A stretch of 27,492 nucleotides of DNA from Eubacterium sp. CAG:841. GTDB taxonomy: Bacteria > Bacillota > Clostridia > Oscillospirales > CAG-272. The notes below the pieces were generated by a model. That model saw nothing but the letters and a program-made list of their open reading frames with translations. It did not search any database and had not been told where the DNA came from. The stretch covers positions 21,272 through 48,763 of the forward strand of contig FR898236.1 of NCBI GenBank assembly GCA_000437375.1, written 5' to 3'. Position numbers and translations under genes: made by a program. The stretch's first letter is position 1. Each line of letters starts with the position of its first letter. Below are positions 7,067-14,571 of this stretch, one piece after another.

Positions 7067-7915
7067 TTACTGTCTTCTTCCGCAGCCGCAACCGCCGCCT
7101 TCGGGTCTGTCACCTCTGTCAAGCTCGGAAAGTGCCGGTGGATAGAATTCATCCACAGGGAACGCCATATGCTTAAACATACTGCACGGATCGTCCGTTT
7201 CGGGCGAAATGCACTCTTTTTCGGGGACGGTGTACTCCGTACCGTTGATGAGATACTGTGCCGGTCTTTCTATTCTTATAACCGAGAAAAAGCCGAGAGA
7301 AACAAGCAGATATTTACCTGCCGGATCAGCGCAGAGTCTGCCGTCGAAGAGCGCTCTCACAGCTTCGGGCAGATCGCCTTCGCAGAGACAGTTGCGGAAA
7401 TTCTGGCAACGGCAAGCTTCAACTATTTTTGTGTTAAGTACTATCGGGTCTACAACTTCAAGCACCGCAGTGGGAAGATTGTTTGTAGCGTTACACTCCG
7501 AACCTCCGCCGCAGAAGCCCGAGCTGTCCGTCGAGCTTTTGAAAATATTTACGTTTCCTTCACTTCCGTAAAGAATAACCTTTTTTTCAACCATACAAAG
7601 TCCGTCCGCTTCCTGTGAACGTCCGAGTCCCACGCATACCTCGCATGTAACCTTTACATACATCTTTACCGTCACCTGATAAAAACCGCGATTGAACGGT
7701 ACCGGATCAACGGTCATATCTGCGGCAATTACATGCGCGCTTTTTGTTCTTACGTTTCCGCCGCGTTCAATAGCGTCTCTGCCGCAATCCGTAAGATATA
7801 CGACAACATCCTCAAAACAGTCCTTGTCACGGCAGCTGTCAAGAATTCTGTTTGTATCTATATAAACCGTATCGCGTCCCGCGCACGGAAGCGACATATT
7901 CCTGTTATCAGCCAT
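7067..7915 (-). CDS. Conserved cysteine-rich protein of unknown function
   Basis: A 282-residue soluble-looking protein with no signal peptide or membrane helix. About 19 cysteines are spread along it, including clusters such as CEVCVG, CRCQNFRNCLC and a glycine/cysteine tail GGGCGCGRRQ. The N-terminal block (DTVYIDTNRILDSCRDKDCF) is of a type I associate with hypothetical proteins of Clostridia; I know no assigned function. The ATG at 7915 is chosen because the conserved-looking sequence begins there, although the nearest ribosome site (GGAGG) is 13 bases away. A SigK-like promoter match and a leader hairpin precede it. A spore-coat or envelope role is conceivable from the Cys-rich composition but remains speculation. 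Confidence 0.7.
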   Translation of the reverse strand: MADNRNMSLPCAGRDTVYIDTNRILDSCRDKDCFEDVVVYLTDCGRDAIERGGNVRTKSAHVIAADMTVDPVPFNRGFYQVTVKMYVKVTCEVCVGLGRSQEADGLCMVEKKVILYGSEGNVNIFKSSTDSSGFCGGGSECNATNNLPTAVLEVVDPIVLNTKIVEACRCQNFRNCLCEGDLPEAVRALFDGRLCADPAGKYLLVSLGFFSVIRIERPAQYLINGTEYTVPEKECISPETDDPCSMFKHMAFPVDEFYPPALSELDRGDRPEGGGCGCGRRQ

Positions 7916-7950
7916 ATTGTAATAATTTCCTCCAAAATAATTATTCGGGC

Positions 7951-7974
7951 GGAGGGAGATATAATATTCCCTCC
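7951..7974 (-). promoter_or_regulatory. Hairpin in the leader of the Cys-rich gene
   Basis: GGAGGGA (7951-7957) and TCCCTCC (7968-7974) form a perfect 7-bp stem with a 10-base loop. If transcription starts just after the SigK-like box, this hairpin would sit at the very 5' end of the mRNA. The true ribosome site lies further downstream and stays free. Confidence 0.4.
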
Positions 7975-7979
7975 TGCTA

Positions 7980-8006
7980 TATTTTATGCCGCAGTGCTGC
8001 TTTGGT
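7980..8006 (-). promoter_or_regulatory. SigK-like promoter match
   Basis: On the minus strand CATAAAATA (7980-7988) matches the SigK -10 form CATAnnnTA, with AC (8005-8006) 16 bases upstream. The consensus is short, so chance matches are frequent. No good SigA promoter is visible for this gene. Confidence 0.3.
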
Positions 8007-8010
8007 GATT

Positions 8011-8033
8011 TATGTCGTAAAAAAGACGACATA
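8011..8033. promoter_or_regulatory. Perfect 8-bp inverted repeat, possible operator
   Basis: TATGTCGT (8011-8018) and ACGACATA (8026-8033) with a 7-base A-rich spacer. It lies upstream of the cysteine-rich gene, in the gap it shares with the divergent Rnf operon. No T-run follows, so it is more likely a protein-binding site than a terminator. Confidence 0.4.
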
Positions 8034-8106
8034 TCGTTATTATGCCGAAAAACGCCACAGCGCTTTGTTAAAGATGACAATACGCCCGCGAAAAGACTTT
8101 TTTCAA

Positions 8107-8135
8107 TTGACTTTTATTTTTTATTAAGATATAAT
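8107..8135 (+). promoter_or_regulatory. SigA-type promoter of the rnf operon
   Basis: TTGACT (8107-8112) and TATAAT (8130-8135) with a 17-base spacer, 40 bases before the rnfC ATG. Confidence 0.85.
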
Positions 8136-8174
8136 TAAATAAATACAAATTTACACTGCCTAAGGGGTGACAAA

Positions 8175-9503
8175 ATGTTGAAATTGCTTAAAGGAATCAA
8201 CGTTCCGCACAGAAAAAGCACTTATCTTTCCGTGCCGACGGAGATACCTTCTCCGAAAAGCGTAACGATTATCTGTTCTATGCACATAGGAAAGCCCGCC
8301 ACACCGACAGTAAAGGTCGGAGACGCGGTAAAGGTCGGTCAGCTTATTGCCGAACAAAACGGCTTTATCTCATCTCCCGTGCACGCAAGCATCTCGGGAA
8401 CGGTAAAAAAGATTGAAGACGCGCTTACATCTCAAGGCACTTATGTTCCCGCAATAACAATAGAATCCGACGGACTTATGACCGCAGACGAAAACATTGT
8501 CCCTCCGGCGGTAAACAGCCGTGAGGATTTCATCTCCGCAGTAAAAAACAGCGGAATTGTCGGTCTCGGCGGAGCAGGATTTCCCACATATGTAAAGTTG
8601 GATCCGAAGCAAAACGTTGACACGCTTATAATCAACGGTGCGGAATGTGAGCCATACATAACAAGCGACAGCTATACTATGATCTCCAAAGCGGCGCTTA
8701 TATCTCAGTTCTTCGAGCTGATGAAAAAGTACATCGGCATAAAGAAGATAATCATAGGAATAGAAAAAAACAAACCCGATGCAATTGAAGTAATGGAAAA
8801 GCTCGCGGAAAGCGACCCCGCCGTGACGGTAAAAACGTTGCCTTCATCGTATCCTCAGGGTGCGGAAAAAGTGCTGATATACAACACGACGGGAAGAACA
8901 GTTCCTGCCGGAAAGCTTCCTGCCGACGTCGGCTGTATAGTATGCAACTGCACAACGGCAGCCTCCGTTTCCGAATATATAAACACTGGAATGCCACTTG
9001 TACGCAAGTGCATTACGGTTGACGGAAGCGCAGTGAAAAATCCTCAGAACGTGATCGTTCCGATAGGTACCTCACTTTCCGACGTTTTTGACTTCTGCGG
9101 CGGATTTTCCGAAACTCCCGAAAAAATAATCTACGGCGGACCGATGATGGGGCTTTCCGTCCCGTCGGACGACGTTCCCGTAATAAAAAATACAAATGCA
9201 ATTCTCGCTTTCGGAAAAGCGGACTCAAAAGCACCGAAAACCACCGCATGCATTCACTGCGGCAGGTGTGTAAATCACTGCCCGCTCGGTCTTGCTCCGA
9301 CGGAAATAGAAAAAGCATACAAGTCCAAAAACGGCGAAGTGCTTGAAAAGCTTTGCGTAAATCTTTGCATGGAGTGCGGATGTTGCTCTTATATATGTCC
9401 GGCGAAGCGTCCGCTCGTTCAGACGAACAAGCTTGCAAAGGCAGTCCTGCGCGACTATATATCGAAAGAACAAGCCAAAGCAAAGGAGGAAAACGGAAAA
9501 TGA
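8175..9503 (+). CDS. rnfC: Rnf complex subunit RnfC
   Basis: Peripheral cytoplasmic subunit of the ion-pumping ferredoxin:NAD+ oxidoreductase; it binds NADH and FMN and carries two [4Fe-4S] clusters. 442 residues. The N-terminal region is a biotinyl-lipoyl-like fold, followed by the glycine-rich loop GLGGAGFPT (about residue 130) and the flavin/NADH region with NGAECEPY. Two cluster motifs are at the C-terminus: CIHCGRCVNHCP (about 358-369) and CMECGCCSYICP (about 398-409). It is first in the operon, with ribosome site AAGGGGTG before the ATG. Its TGA overlaps the rnfD ATG. Confidence 0.95.
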   Translation: MLKLLKGINVPHRKSTYLSVPTEIPSPKSVTIICSMHIGKPATPTVKVGDAVKVGQLIAEQNGFISSPVHASISGTVKKIEDALTSQGTYVPAITIESDGLMTADENIVPPAVNSREDFISAVKNSGIVGLGGAGFPTYVKLDPKQNVDTLIINGAECEPYITSDSYTMISKAALISQFFELMKKYIGIKKIIIGIEKNKPDAIEVMEKLAESDPAVTVKTLPSSYPQGAEKVLIYNTTGRTVPAGKLPADVGCIVCNCTTAASVSEYINTGMPLVRKCITVDGSAVKNPQNVIVPIGTSLSDVFDFCGGFSETPEKIIYGGPMMGLSVPSDDVPVIKNTNAILAFGKADSKAPKTTACIHCGRCVNHCPLGLAPTEIEKAYKSKNGEVLEKLCVNLCMECGCCSYICPAKRPLVQTNKLAKAVLRDYISKEQAKAKEENGK

Positions 9504-10435
9504 ACAAGTTGAAAGTATCCGTGTCGCCTCACATTCACAGCGGAGTGACAACGCAGAAAATAATGCTTGACGTTATAATTGCGCTTATGCCCGCCGCTGC
9601 GGCAGGCTGCATAATATTCGGCATAAGAGCGCTTTTCGTTATGATGGCAAGCGTTTCGGCAGCCGTTCTTTCCGAGCTTGCGTTTTGTCTTATATGCAAG
9701 CGCGAAGTAACAATATCCGATCTGAGCGCCGTTGTAACGGGACTTATTCTTGCGCTCAGCCTGCCGGTGTCGATGCCATATTGGCAGGGGGCCGTCGGCG
9801 CTGTATTCGCAATAATATTTGTAAAATGCATCTTCGGCGGAATAGGTCAGAACTTTGCAAATCCCGCCGTAACGGCAAGAGTATTTATGATAATTGCCTT
9901 TTCAAAAACAGTTGCGGCAGCAGCTGCTCCGAGCGGAGTTGATACAGTATCGTCAGCCACACCTCTGGTCATACTCGAAGGCGCAAGCGAAGGTCCTCTT
10001 CCCTCGCTTGTCGATATGCTCATAGGCAAAAGAGCCGGTGCTATCGGTGAAACATGCACCATAGCACTTCTCATCGGCGGAATTTATCTTATTATAAAGC
10101 GTGTTATCAGCTGGCATACGCCCGTTGCGTTCATCGCTTCAACATTTGTGTTTATATTCATATTCACGGGCGACGTGAAAACTGCGCTTTATCACATTCT
10201 TTTGGGCGGACTTTTCATCGGCGCGATATTTATGGCGACCGACTATTCGACGACTCCGACAAACACTTTGGGCAAAGTGGTCTTCGGAATAGGAGCAGGA
10301 CTTATAACCTCGGTAATACGCATATGGGGTTCGCTTCCCGAAGGCGTTTCATACGCAATACTTCTTATGAACATTCTCACACCGTATATTGAAAAGCTGA
10401 CAAGAAAGAAACCTTTCGGAGGTGCCAAAGCATGA
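9500..10435 (+). CDS. rnfD: Rnf complex subunit RnfD
   Basis: Integral membrane subunit that carries a covalently bound FMN and takes part in ion translocation. 311 residues with many transmembrane helices. The FMN-attachment motif is SSAT (151-154; Thr154), followed by PLV. The start is the ATG at 9500, which overlaps the rnfC stop (ATGA) and has AGGAGG 10 bases upstream; the frame is open further upstream but only inside rnfC. FMN attachment needs an ApbE flavin transferase, which is not in this window. Confidence 0.95.
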   Translation: MNKLKVSVSPHIHSGVTTQKIMLDVIIALMPAAAAGCIIFGIRALFVMMASVSAAVLSELAFCLICKREVTISDLSAVVTGLILALSLPVSMPYWQGAVGAVFAIIFVKCIFGGIGQNFANPAVTARVFMIIAFSKTVAAAAAPSGVDTVSSATPLVILEGASEGPLPSLVDMLIGKRAGAIGETCTIALLIGGIYLIIKRVISWHTPVAFIASTFVFIFIFTGDVKTALYHILLGGLFIGAIFMATDYSTTPTNTLGKVVFGIGAGLITSVIRIWGSLPEGVSYAILLMNILTPYIEKLTRKKPFGGAKA

Positions 10436-10944
10436 AAGATTCGATAAAAAGCATTGTAGTGCTTCTTGTTATATGTCTTGTGGCGTCGGCTGTACTCGCC
10501 GCAGTAAACTCTTTTACATCTCCGCTTATAGAAAAAAGCGAAAATGAAAAAGTCAGAAAATCGCTTCTCGTTGTAATGCCGGAAGGCAAAAACTTCAAAG
10601 AGCTTGATTCTCTTCCCGAAGGCGTAGCCGAAACGGTAAAGCAAATCTACACAGAAGACGGCGGCGGATATGTGATGAAGCTCGTCACAACCGGCTATTC
10701 CGCAGGTCTTACAATAATGTGCGGCATAAACTCCGACGGTAAAATTACAGGCGCGACATGCGTTTCAAGCGGAGAAACTCTCGGCAACGAAAAAACCTAC
10801 GGAGAGCTTTTTCTCGGTGCTGATAAAACTGATATAGACGGAATAGATTCCGTTTCGGGCGCGACAAAAACGACCTCAAACTACAAAAAAGCGCTGAAAG
10901 ACGCGCTCTCCGCATTTGATATTCTGAAAGGAGCGGCAGAATGA
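10432..10944 (+). CDS. rnfG: Rnf complex subunit RnfG
   Basis: Single-anchor subunit whose extracytoplasmic FMN_bind domain carries a covalent FMN. 170 residues, with an N-terminal transmembrane helix (about 7-26) and the FMN site SGATKTT (Thr145). It overlaps rnfD by ATGA, has GGAGG upstream, and overlaps rnfE in the same way, which points to tight translational coupling. Confidence 0.95.
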   Translation: MKDSIKSIVVLLVICLVASAVLAAVNSFTSPLIEKSENEKVRKSLLVVMPEGKNFKELDSLPEGVAETVKQIYTEDGGGYVMKLVTTGYSAGLTIMCGINSDGKITGATCVSSGETLGNEKTYGELFLGADKTDIDGIDSVSGATKTTSNYKKALKDALSAFDILKGAAE

Positions 10945-11630
10945 AAAACAAAAAGCTTTCGATATTCCTCGCCGGACTCCTTCGCGAAAATCCGGTTTTC
11001 GTGCTTGTGCTCGGAACCTGTCCCACCCTTGCAACGACAAAAAGCGTCATCGGCGCGGTCAGCATGGGACTTGCCGCAACAGCGGTACTTATCTGCTCGA
11101 ATATGGCTATCTCGGCACTGAGAAAAATAATCCCCGACAAAGTGCGTATTCCTTGTTACATTGTTATTATAGCGGCGTTCGTAACCGTTGTTTCAATGCT
11201 TATGAACGCATTTTTGCCCGAGCTTTACGATCTTCTCGGAATATATCTTGCGCTGATAGTCGTAAACTGCATTATTCTCGGCAGAGCGGAAATGTTCGCC
11301 CGTGAGCATACCGTCGGCGAATCGGCGCTTGACGGCGCCGGAATGGGACTCGGGTTTACGCTCGCACTGCTTGTTATGTCGTCGATAAGAGAAATAATAG
11401 GCAGCGGAACATGGGCAGGAATAAAGCTCCCCGTAATAAGCGATTACTCCATACCTATACTCACAATGGCTCCTGGAGGATTTCTTGTATTCGGAGTTCT
11501 CATCGCCGTTGTAAACAAAATAACAAAAGGAAAAGGCGTTAAAAAGAAAGATTTCGGCTGCGAGGGTTGCCCTTCGGCTTCGGTCTGCAAACAGTCTGCC
11601 TGCGGCGGAAAGGAGAACGAAAATGTTTAA
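10941..11630 (+). CDS. rnfE: Rnf complex subunit RnfE
   Basis: Integral membrane subunit, homologous to RnfA and NqrD, that helps form the transmembrane redox and ion path. 229 residues with about six helices. The N-terminal motif ENPVFVLVLGTCPTLATT holds the conserved Cys that, with its partner in RnfA, ligates a membrane [2Fe-2S] cluster in related complexes. The C-terminal tail after about residue 205 has four cysteines (CEGCPSASVCKQSAC), which could bind a metal. It overlaps rnfG by 4 bases and rnfA by 8. Confidence 0.95.
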   Translation: MKNKKLSIFLAGLLRENPVFVLVLGTCPTLATTKSVIGAVSMGLAATAVLICSNMAISALRKIIPDKVRIPCYIVIIAAFVTVVSMLMNAFLPELYDLLGIYLALIVVNCIILGRAEMFAREHTVGESALDGAGMGLGFTLALLVMSSIREIIGSGTWAGIKLPVISDYSIPILTMAPGGFLVFGVLIAVVNKITKGKGVKKKDFGCEGCPSASVCKQSACGGKENENV

Positions 11631-12216
11631 GGGACTTGTTGTAATACTTATGTCAAGCGTGCTTGTCAACAACTATGTGCTTTCAAAATTTCTCGGAATA
11701 TGCCCATTTCTCGGCGTTTCCAAAAAGCTCGATCAGGCTACGGGAATGGGACTTTCCGTTATATTCGTTATGCTTATTTCCACAGCCGTGACATACCCCA
11801 TACAGAAATTTGTCCTTGACAGGCTCGGACTCGGCTATCTTCAAACAATCGTGTTCATACTCGTTATTGCAGCGCTCGTGCAGTTTATTGAGATAGTCCT
11901 TAAAAAATTCATTCCGTCTCTTCACAAAAGTCTCGGAATCTATCTGCCGCTGATAACAACAAACTGTGCTGTTCTCGGCGTAACTATCCAGAATATCTCC
12001 GACGGCTACAATTTCATCGAATCAATGGTAAGCTCGCTCGGATGCGGACTCGGTTTCCTGCTTGCAATGGTGCTGTTTTCGGGTGTGCGTTCGAGAATCG
12101 AAAACTGCGATGCGCCCGAATGCTTCAAGGGTTTGCCCGTAACGCTCATCGCGGCGTCGATCGTTTCCCTTTCCTTCTTCGGATTTGCGGGAATAGTTGA
12201 AAACCTCTTTGCCTGA
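11623..12216 (+). CDS. rnfA: Rnf complex subunit RnfA
   Basis: Integral membrane subunit paired with RnfE in opposite topology. 197 residues, six predicted helices, with the conserved N-terminal NNYVLSKFLGICPFLGVS and the mid-protein motif TTNCAVLGV; their cysteines match the intramembrane cluster ligands known in the RnfA/NqrE family. Ribosome site AAAGGAG lies within the end of rnfE. Confidence 0.95.
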   Translation: MFKGLVVILMSSVLVNNYVLSKFLGICPFLGVSKKLDQATGMGLSVIFVMLISTAVTYPIQKFVLDRLGLGYLQTIVFILVIAALVQFIEIVLKKFIPSLHKSLGIYLPLITTNCAVLGVTIQNISDGYNFIESMVSSLGCGLGFLLAMVLFSGVRSRIENCDAPECFKGLPVTLIAASIVSLSFFGFAGIVENLFA

Positions 12217-12228
12217 AAGGAGACTGCG

Positions 12229-13050
12229 ATGCTTTATAATATACTTATTGCAGTAGCCGTTGTATCCGGCATAGGACTTGTATGCGGAATAGTTCTTGCG
12301 CTCGCATCTCATTTTATGGCCGTGAAGACCGACGAAAAAAAAGAAGCCGTCCGCGACTGTCTGCCCGGAGTCAACTGCGGCGCATGCGGATATACGGGCT
12401 GTGACGGATACGCGGCGGCTCTCGCCAAAGGCGAAGCAGAGATAAATCTCTGTATTCCCGGTGCCGATGCCGTTGCAAAAAAGCTTGCCGAAGTGCTTGG
12501 TGTCGATTTTGCGGACGTAGTTGAAAAAGTTGCGTTTGTCCGTTGCGGCGGCGATTGCAAAGCGACGGAGAAAAAACAGATATATGACGGCGTAAAAAGC
12601 TGTGCTGCGGCAAACCTCATATACGGCGGAACGGGAAAATGTACGTTCGGCTGTCTCGGCTACGGAGACTGCGCTGCGGTGTGCCAAAGCGACGCCGTTT
12701 GCATAACCGACGGTATCGCCCACATAAGCGCAACAAAATGCATAGGCTGCGGAATGTGCGTAAAAGCCTGCCCGAAGCATATAATAACGCTCGTCCCCGA
12801 CGTTGTTCGGACAGTCGTTATGTGTTCAAACAAAGAGAAAGGCGCCGTCACACGCAAGGAATGCACAAGCGGCTGTATAGCATGCAAAAAATGCGAGAGA
12901 CTCTGCCCTGCACAGGCGATAACGGTAAATGACAATCTTGCTGTGATTGACATTGACAAATGCACAGGTTGCGGCGTATGTTCCGATAACTGCCCCGTAG
13001 GCTGTATAAAGTCGGGAACGTTTCTCGGAGCAAACAATTCAAAACAGTAA
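12229..13050 (+). CDS. rnfB: Rnf complex subunit RnfB (polyferredoxin)
   Basis: Entry point for electrons from reduced ferredoxin. 273 residues. An N-terminal membrane anchor (about 4-30) is followed by a four-cysteine Fe-S domain (CGACGYTGC around residue 50 plus a later Cys). Then come the Cys-rich stretch with CTFGC and CAAVC, and three ferredoxin motifs: CIGCGMCVKACP, CIACKKCERLCP and CTGCGVCSDNCP. It is the last rnf gene. The ribosome site AAAGGAG follows the rnfA stop directly. Confidence 0.95.
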   Translation: MLYNILIAVAVVSGIGLVCGIVLALASHFMAVKTDEKKEAVRDCLPGVNCGACGYTGCDGYAAALAKGEAEINLCIPGADAVAKKLAEVLGVDFADVVEKVAFVRCGGDCKATEKKQIYDGVKSCAAANLIYGGTGKCTFGCLGYGDCAAVCQSDAVCITDGIAHISATKCIGCGMCVKACPKHIITLVPDVVRTVVMCSNKEKGAVTRKECTSGCIACKKCERLCPAQAITVNDNLAVIDIDKCTGCGVCSDNCPVGCIKSGTFLGANNSKQ

Positions 13051-13056
13051 AAAGTA

Positions 13057-13080
13057 TGCCCGCGCACAAAAGCGCGGGCA
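13057..13080 (+). terminator. GC-rich hairpin after rnfB
   Basis: TGCCCGCGC (13057-13065) and GCGCGGGCA (13072-13080) form a perfect 9-bp stem with loop ACAAAA. No T-run follows on the plus strand (AAAATTGC), so it is at best a partial terminator. It may instead be an mRNA-stabilising hairpin between rnfB and the next gene. Confidence 0.45.
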
Positions 13081-13093
13081 AAATTGCAGATTT

Positions 13094-13459
13094 ATGAAAA
13101 ACAAAAAAGTAAAAAACGATATCATTCTTATATCATCGATAATATTATTTGCGCTTATTTGCGCGTTTCTGCTGTCCGTTTCCCGCTCTGAAGGCGAATA
13201 TGTATGCGTAATTCAAAACGGCAAAGAGACGGCACGATATCCGCTTTCAAAGGACATCACCGTAACTCTTGAAAACGGCGGAACTAACACTCTCGTCATC
13301 GAAAACGGCTATGCTTTCATCTCCGATGCCTCCTGTCCGGACAGGATATGCGTTCATCACAAAAAAATAAAATATGCGGGCGAGGCTATAACCTGTCTGC
13401 CGAACAAGACAGTAGTAAAGATCGGCTCCGGCGGAAAAGGAGTTGACGCAGTATCATGA
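13094..13459 (+). CDS. NusG_II-domain exported protein
   Basis: A 121-residue protein with an N-terminal transmembrane helix (about 10-29) and a small extracytoplasmic beta-rich domain of the NusG domain II type. It has the family's cysteine motif SCPDRICVH (about 80) and a later CLPNKTVVKI strand. Such proteins commonly neighbour Rnf, ApbE and Gx-transporter genes in Firmicutes; their exact job is unknown. No clear ribosome site is seen, and a hairpin sits between it and rnfB, so expression may depend on coupling. It overlaps the next gene by ATGA. Confidence 0.8.
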   Translation: MKNKKVKNDIILISSIILFALICAFLLSVSRSEGEYVCVIQNGKETARYPLSKDITVTLENGGTNTLVIENGYAFISDASCPDRICVHHKKIKYAGEAITCLPNKTVVKIGSGGKGVDAVS

Positions 13460-13947
13460 AAAACACAAAAAAACTTGCTCTGCTCGGCATACTTACGGCG
13501 ACCGCGATGATGCTTTCCTACATCGAGTTTCTCATTCCGCCGATATATTCCGCCGTGCCGGGAATAAAACTCGGTCTTGCGAATATCGCCGTTATATTCG
13601 CGCTCTATTCGCTCGACCCGGGAAGCGCGGCACTTATATCGTTTGTGCGCGTTCTGCTGTCGGCTCTGCTTTTCGGAACGGTAACGTCTCTAATTTACAG
13701 TGTTGCGGGAGCTGTGTTCAGCTTTGCGATAATGCTCGCCCTGAAAAAATCGGGAGCGTTTTCGGTTCTCGGCGTGAGCGTCGCCGGCGCCGTTATGCAC
13801 AACGCGGCTCAGGTGATCTGCGCCGCCTTTCTTCTCGGAGCTGCGGAGATAGGCTATTATTTTATCGTGCTGTCGCTGTCCGCCGTCGCAGCCGGAATTC
13901 TTGTCGGCGCTGCATCGGCAACAATTATAAAAAGAATAAATTTATAA
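13456..13947 (+). CDS. Gx-transporter family membrane protein (heptaprenyl diphosphate synthase component I-like)
   Basis: A 163-residue, strongly hydrophobic protein with about five helices and the conserved segment PGIKLGLANIAVIFAL (about residues 34-49), which marks the Gx family (PF07456). It has often been labelled heptaprenyl diphosphate synthase component I, although the sequence resembles an ECF-transporter S component and the transported substrate is unknown. Translationally coupled to the NusG_II gene. The pairing next to Rnf suggests a quinone, flavin or prenyl link, but this is inference. A weak AT-only hairpin and T-run follow. Confidence 0.75.
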   Translation: MKNTKKLALLGILTATAMMLSYIEFLIPPIYSAVPGIKLGLANIAVIFALYSLDPGSAALISFVRVLLSALLFGTVTSLIYSVAGAVFSFAIMLALKKSGAFSVLGVSVAGAVMHNAAQVICAAFLLGAAEIGYYFIVLSLSAVAAGILVGAASATIIKRINL

Positions 13948-13971
13948 AGTTTAAAAACTTTTTTACCGATG

Positions 13972-14006
13972 TTGTAACCTGTTTCCGCTTTTAAATTGTT
14001 TATATT
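13972..14006 (+). promoter_or_regulatory. ECF-type promoter of the sigma/anti-sigma operon
   Basis: The motif TTGTAACCTGTTTCCGC begins at 13972, followed by TAAATTGTTTATAT. It matches 15269-15303 at 24 of 29 positions. TGTAAC-type -35 boxes are usual for ECF sigma factors, and no SigA promoter is visible here. The position directly before an ECF sigma gene suggests autoregulation. Confidence 0.6.
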
Positions 14007-14019
14007 GTGGGTGATGAAA

Positions 14020-14571
14020 ATGCTGACATTGTATCTGAATACGATAGACTATACGGATGACAAAGAAAAATTTGAAAAACTGTATATAAAATATCGCAGT
14101 AAAATGTACTATGTAGCCATGTCCGTTCTGCACGACCGGTACGATGCTGAAGACGCATTACATAACGCTTTTATTTCCGTTGCAAAAAATATAAACAAAA
14201 TTGCAAACATAAATTCCGATGAAACAACGGCTTATCTTTTTCGCACAGCGAAAAACACCGCCTTGAATGTTTATTCAAAGAAAAAACGGCAAGCGGAACG
14301 CGAAATACTCGTTGACAACTATTGCGATATCGATAATATAAGCGACGGCGAGCTTATCGGCGAAGCCGAAAAAACGCAGTTTGAAGAAGTGGTAAGCTGC
14401 ATCGAATCTCTGCCGGAACACTACCGCACGGTTCTCGGACTTCATTTCCGTCAGGAATATACGGCTCCGCAAATAGCAAAAACGCTCGGCATCAAAATAA
14501 GCACGGTCAAGCAACGGCTTGTGCGGGGAAAGAAAATGCTTCTTATCAAGCTTCGGGAGGTGCAAAAATGA
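14020..14571 (+). CDS. ECF-type RNA polymerase sigma factor
   Basis: A 183-residue sigma-70 family protein. Region 2 lies about residues 19-90, with the core-binding segment AEDALHNAFISVAKNI, and region 4 about 120-178, with the HTH YTAPQIAKTLGIKISTVKQR. No region 1 or 3, as in ECF sigmas. The start is the ATG at 14020, preceded by GGGTGA; upstream TTG and ATG codons in the frame overlap the promoter or the ribosome site. It overlaps the next gene (ATGA), its likely anti-sigma factor, so both are made together. The shared promoter motif at 15269 suggests at least one further target in this window. Confidence 0.9.
   Translation: MLTLYLNTIDYTDDKEKFEKLYIKYRSKMYYVAMSVLHDRYDAEDALHNAFISVAKNINKIANINSDETTAYLFRTAKNTALNVYSKKKRQAEREILVDNYCDIDNISDGELIGEAEKTQFEEVVSCIESLPEHYRTVLGLHFRQEYTAPQIAKTLGIKISTVKQRLVRGKKMLLIKLREVQK

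Noticed and set aside
9013..9507. Minus-strand open frame opposite rnfC
   Set aside because: Arg-rich shadow of the rnfC coding sequence with no family resemblance.
12022..12780. Minus-strand open frame of 252 codons across rnfA and rnfB
   Set aside because: Shadow of two clear rnf genes; no ribosome site, and a Cys/Tyr/Arg-biased composition.
13946..13966. Terminator after the Gx-transporter gene
   Set aside because: Only a short AT stem (AAGTT/AACTT) before the T-run; too weak to list as a feature.
13443..13994. Plus-strand open frame of 183 codons overlapping the Gx-transporter gene
   Set aside because: Arg/Ser/Cys-rich out-of-frame reading; the Gx gene in the other frame has a clear family match and ATGA coupling.
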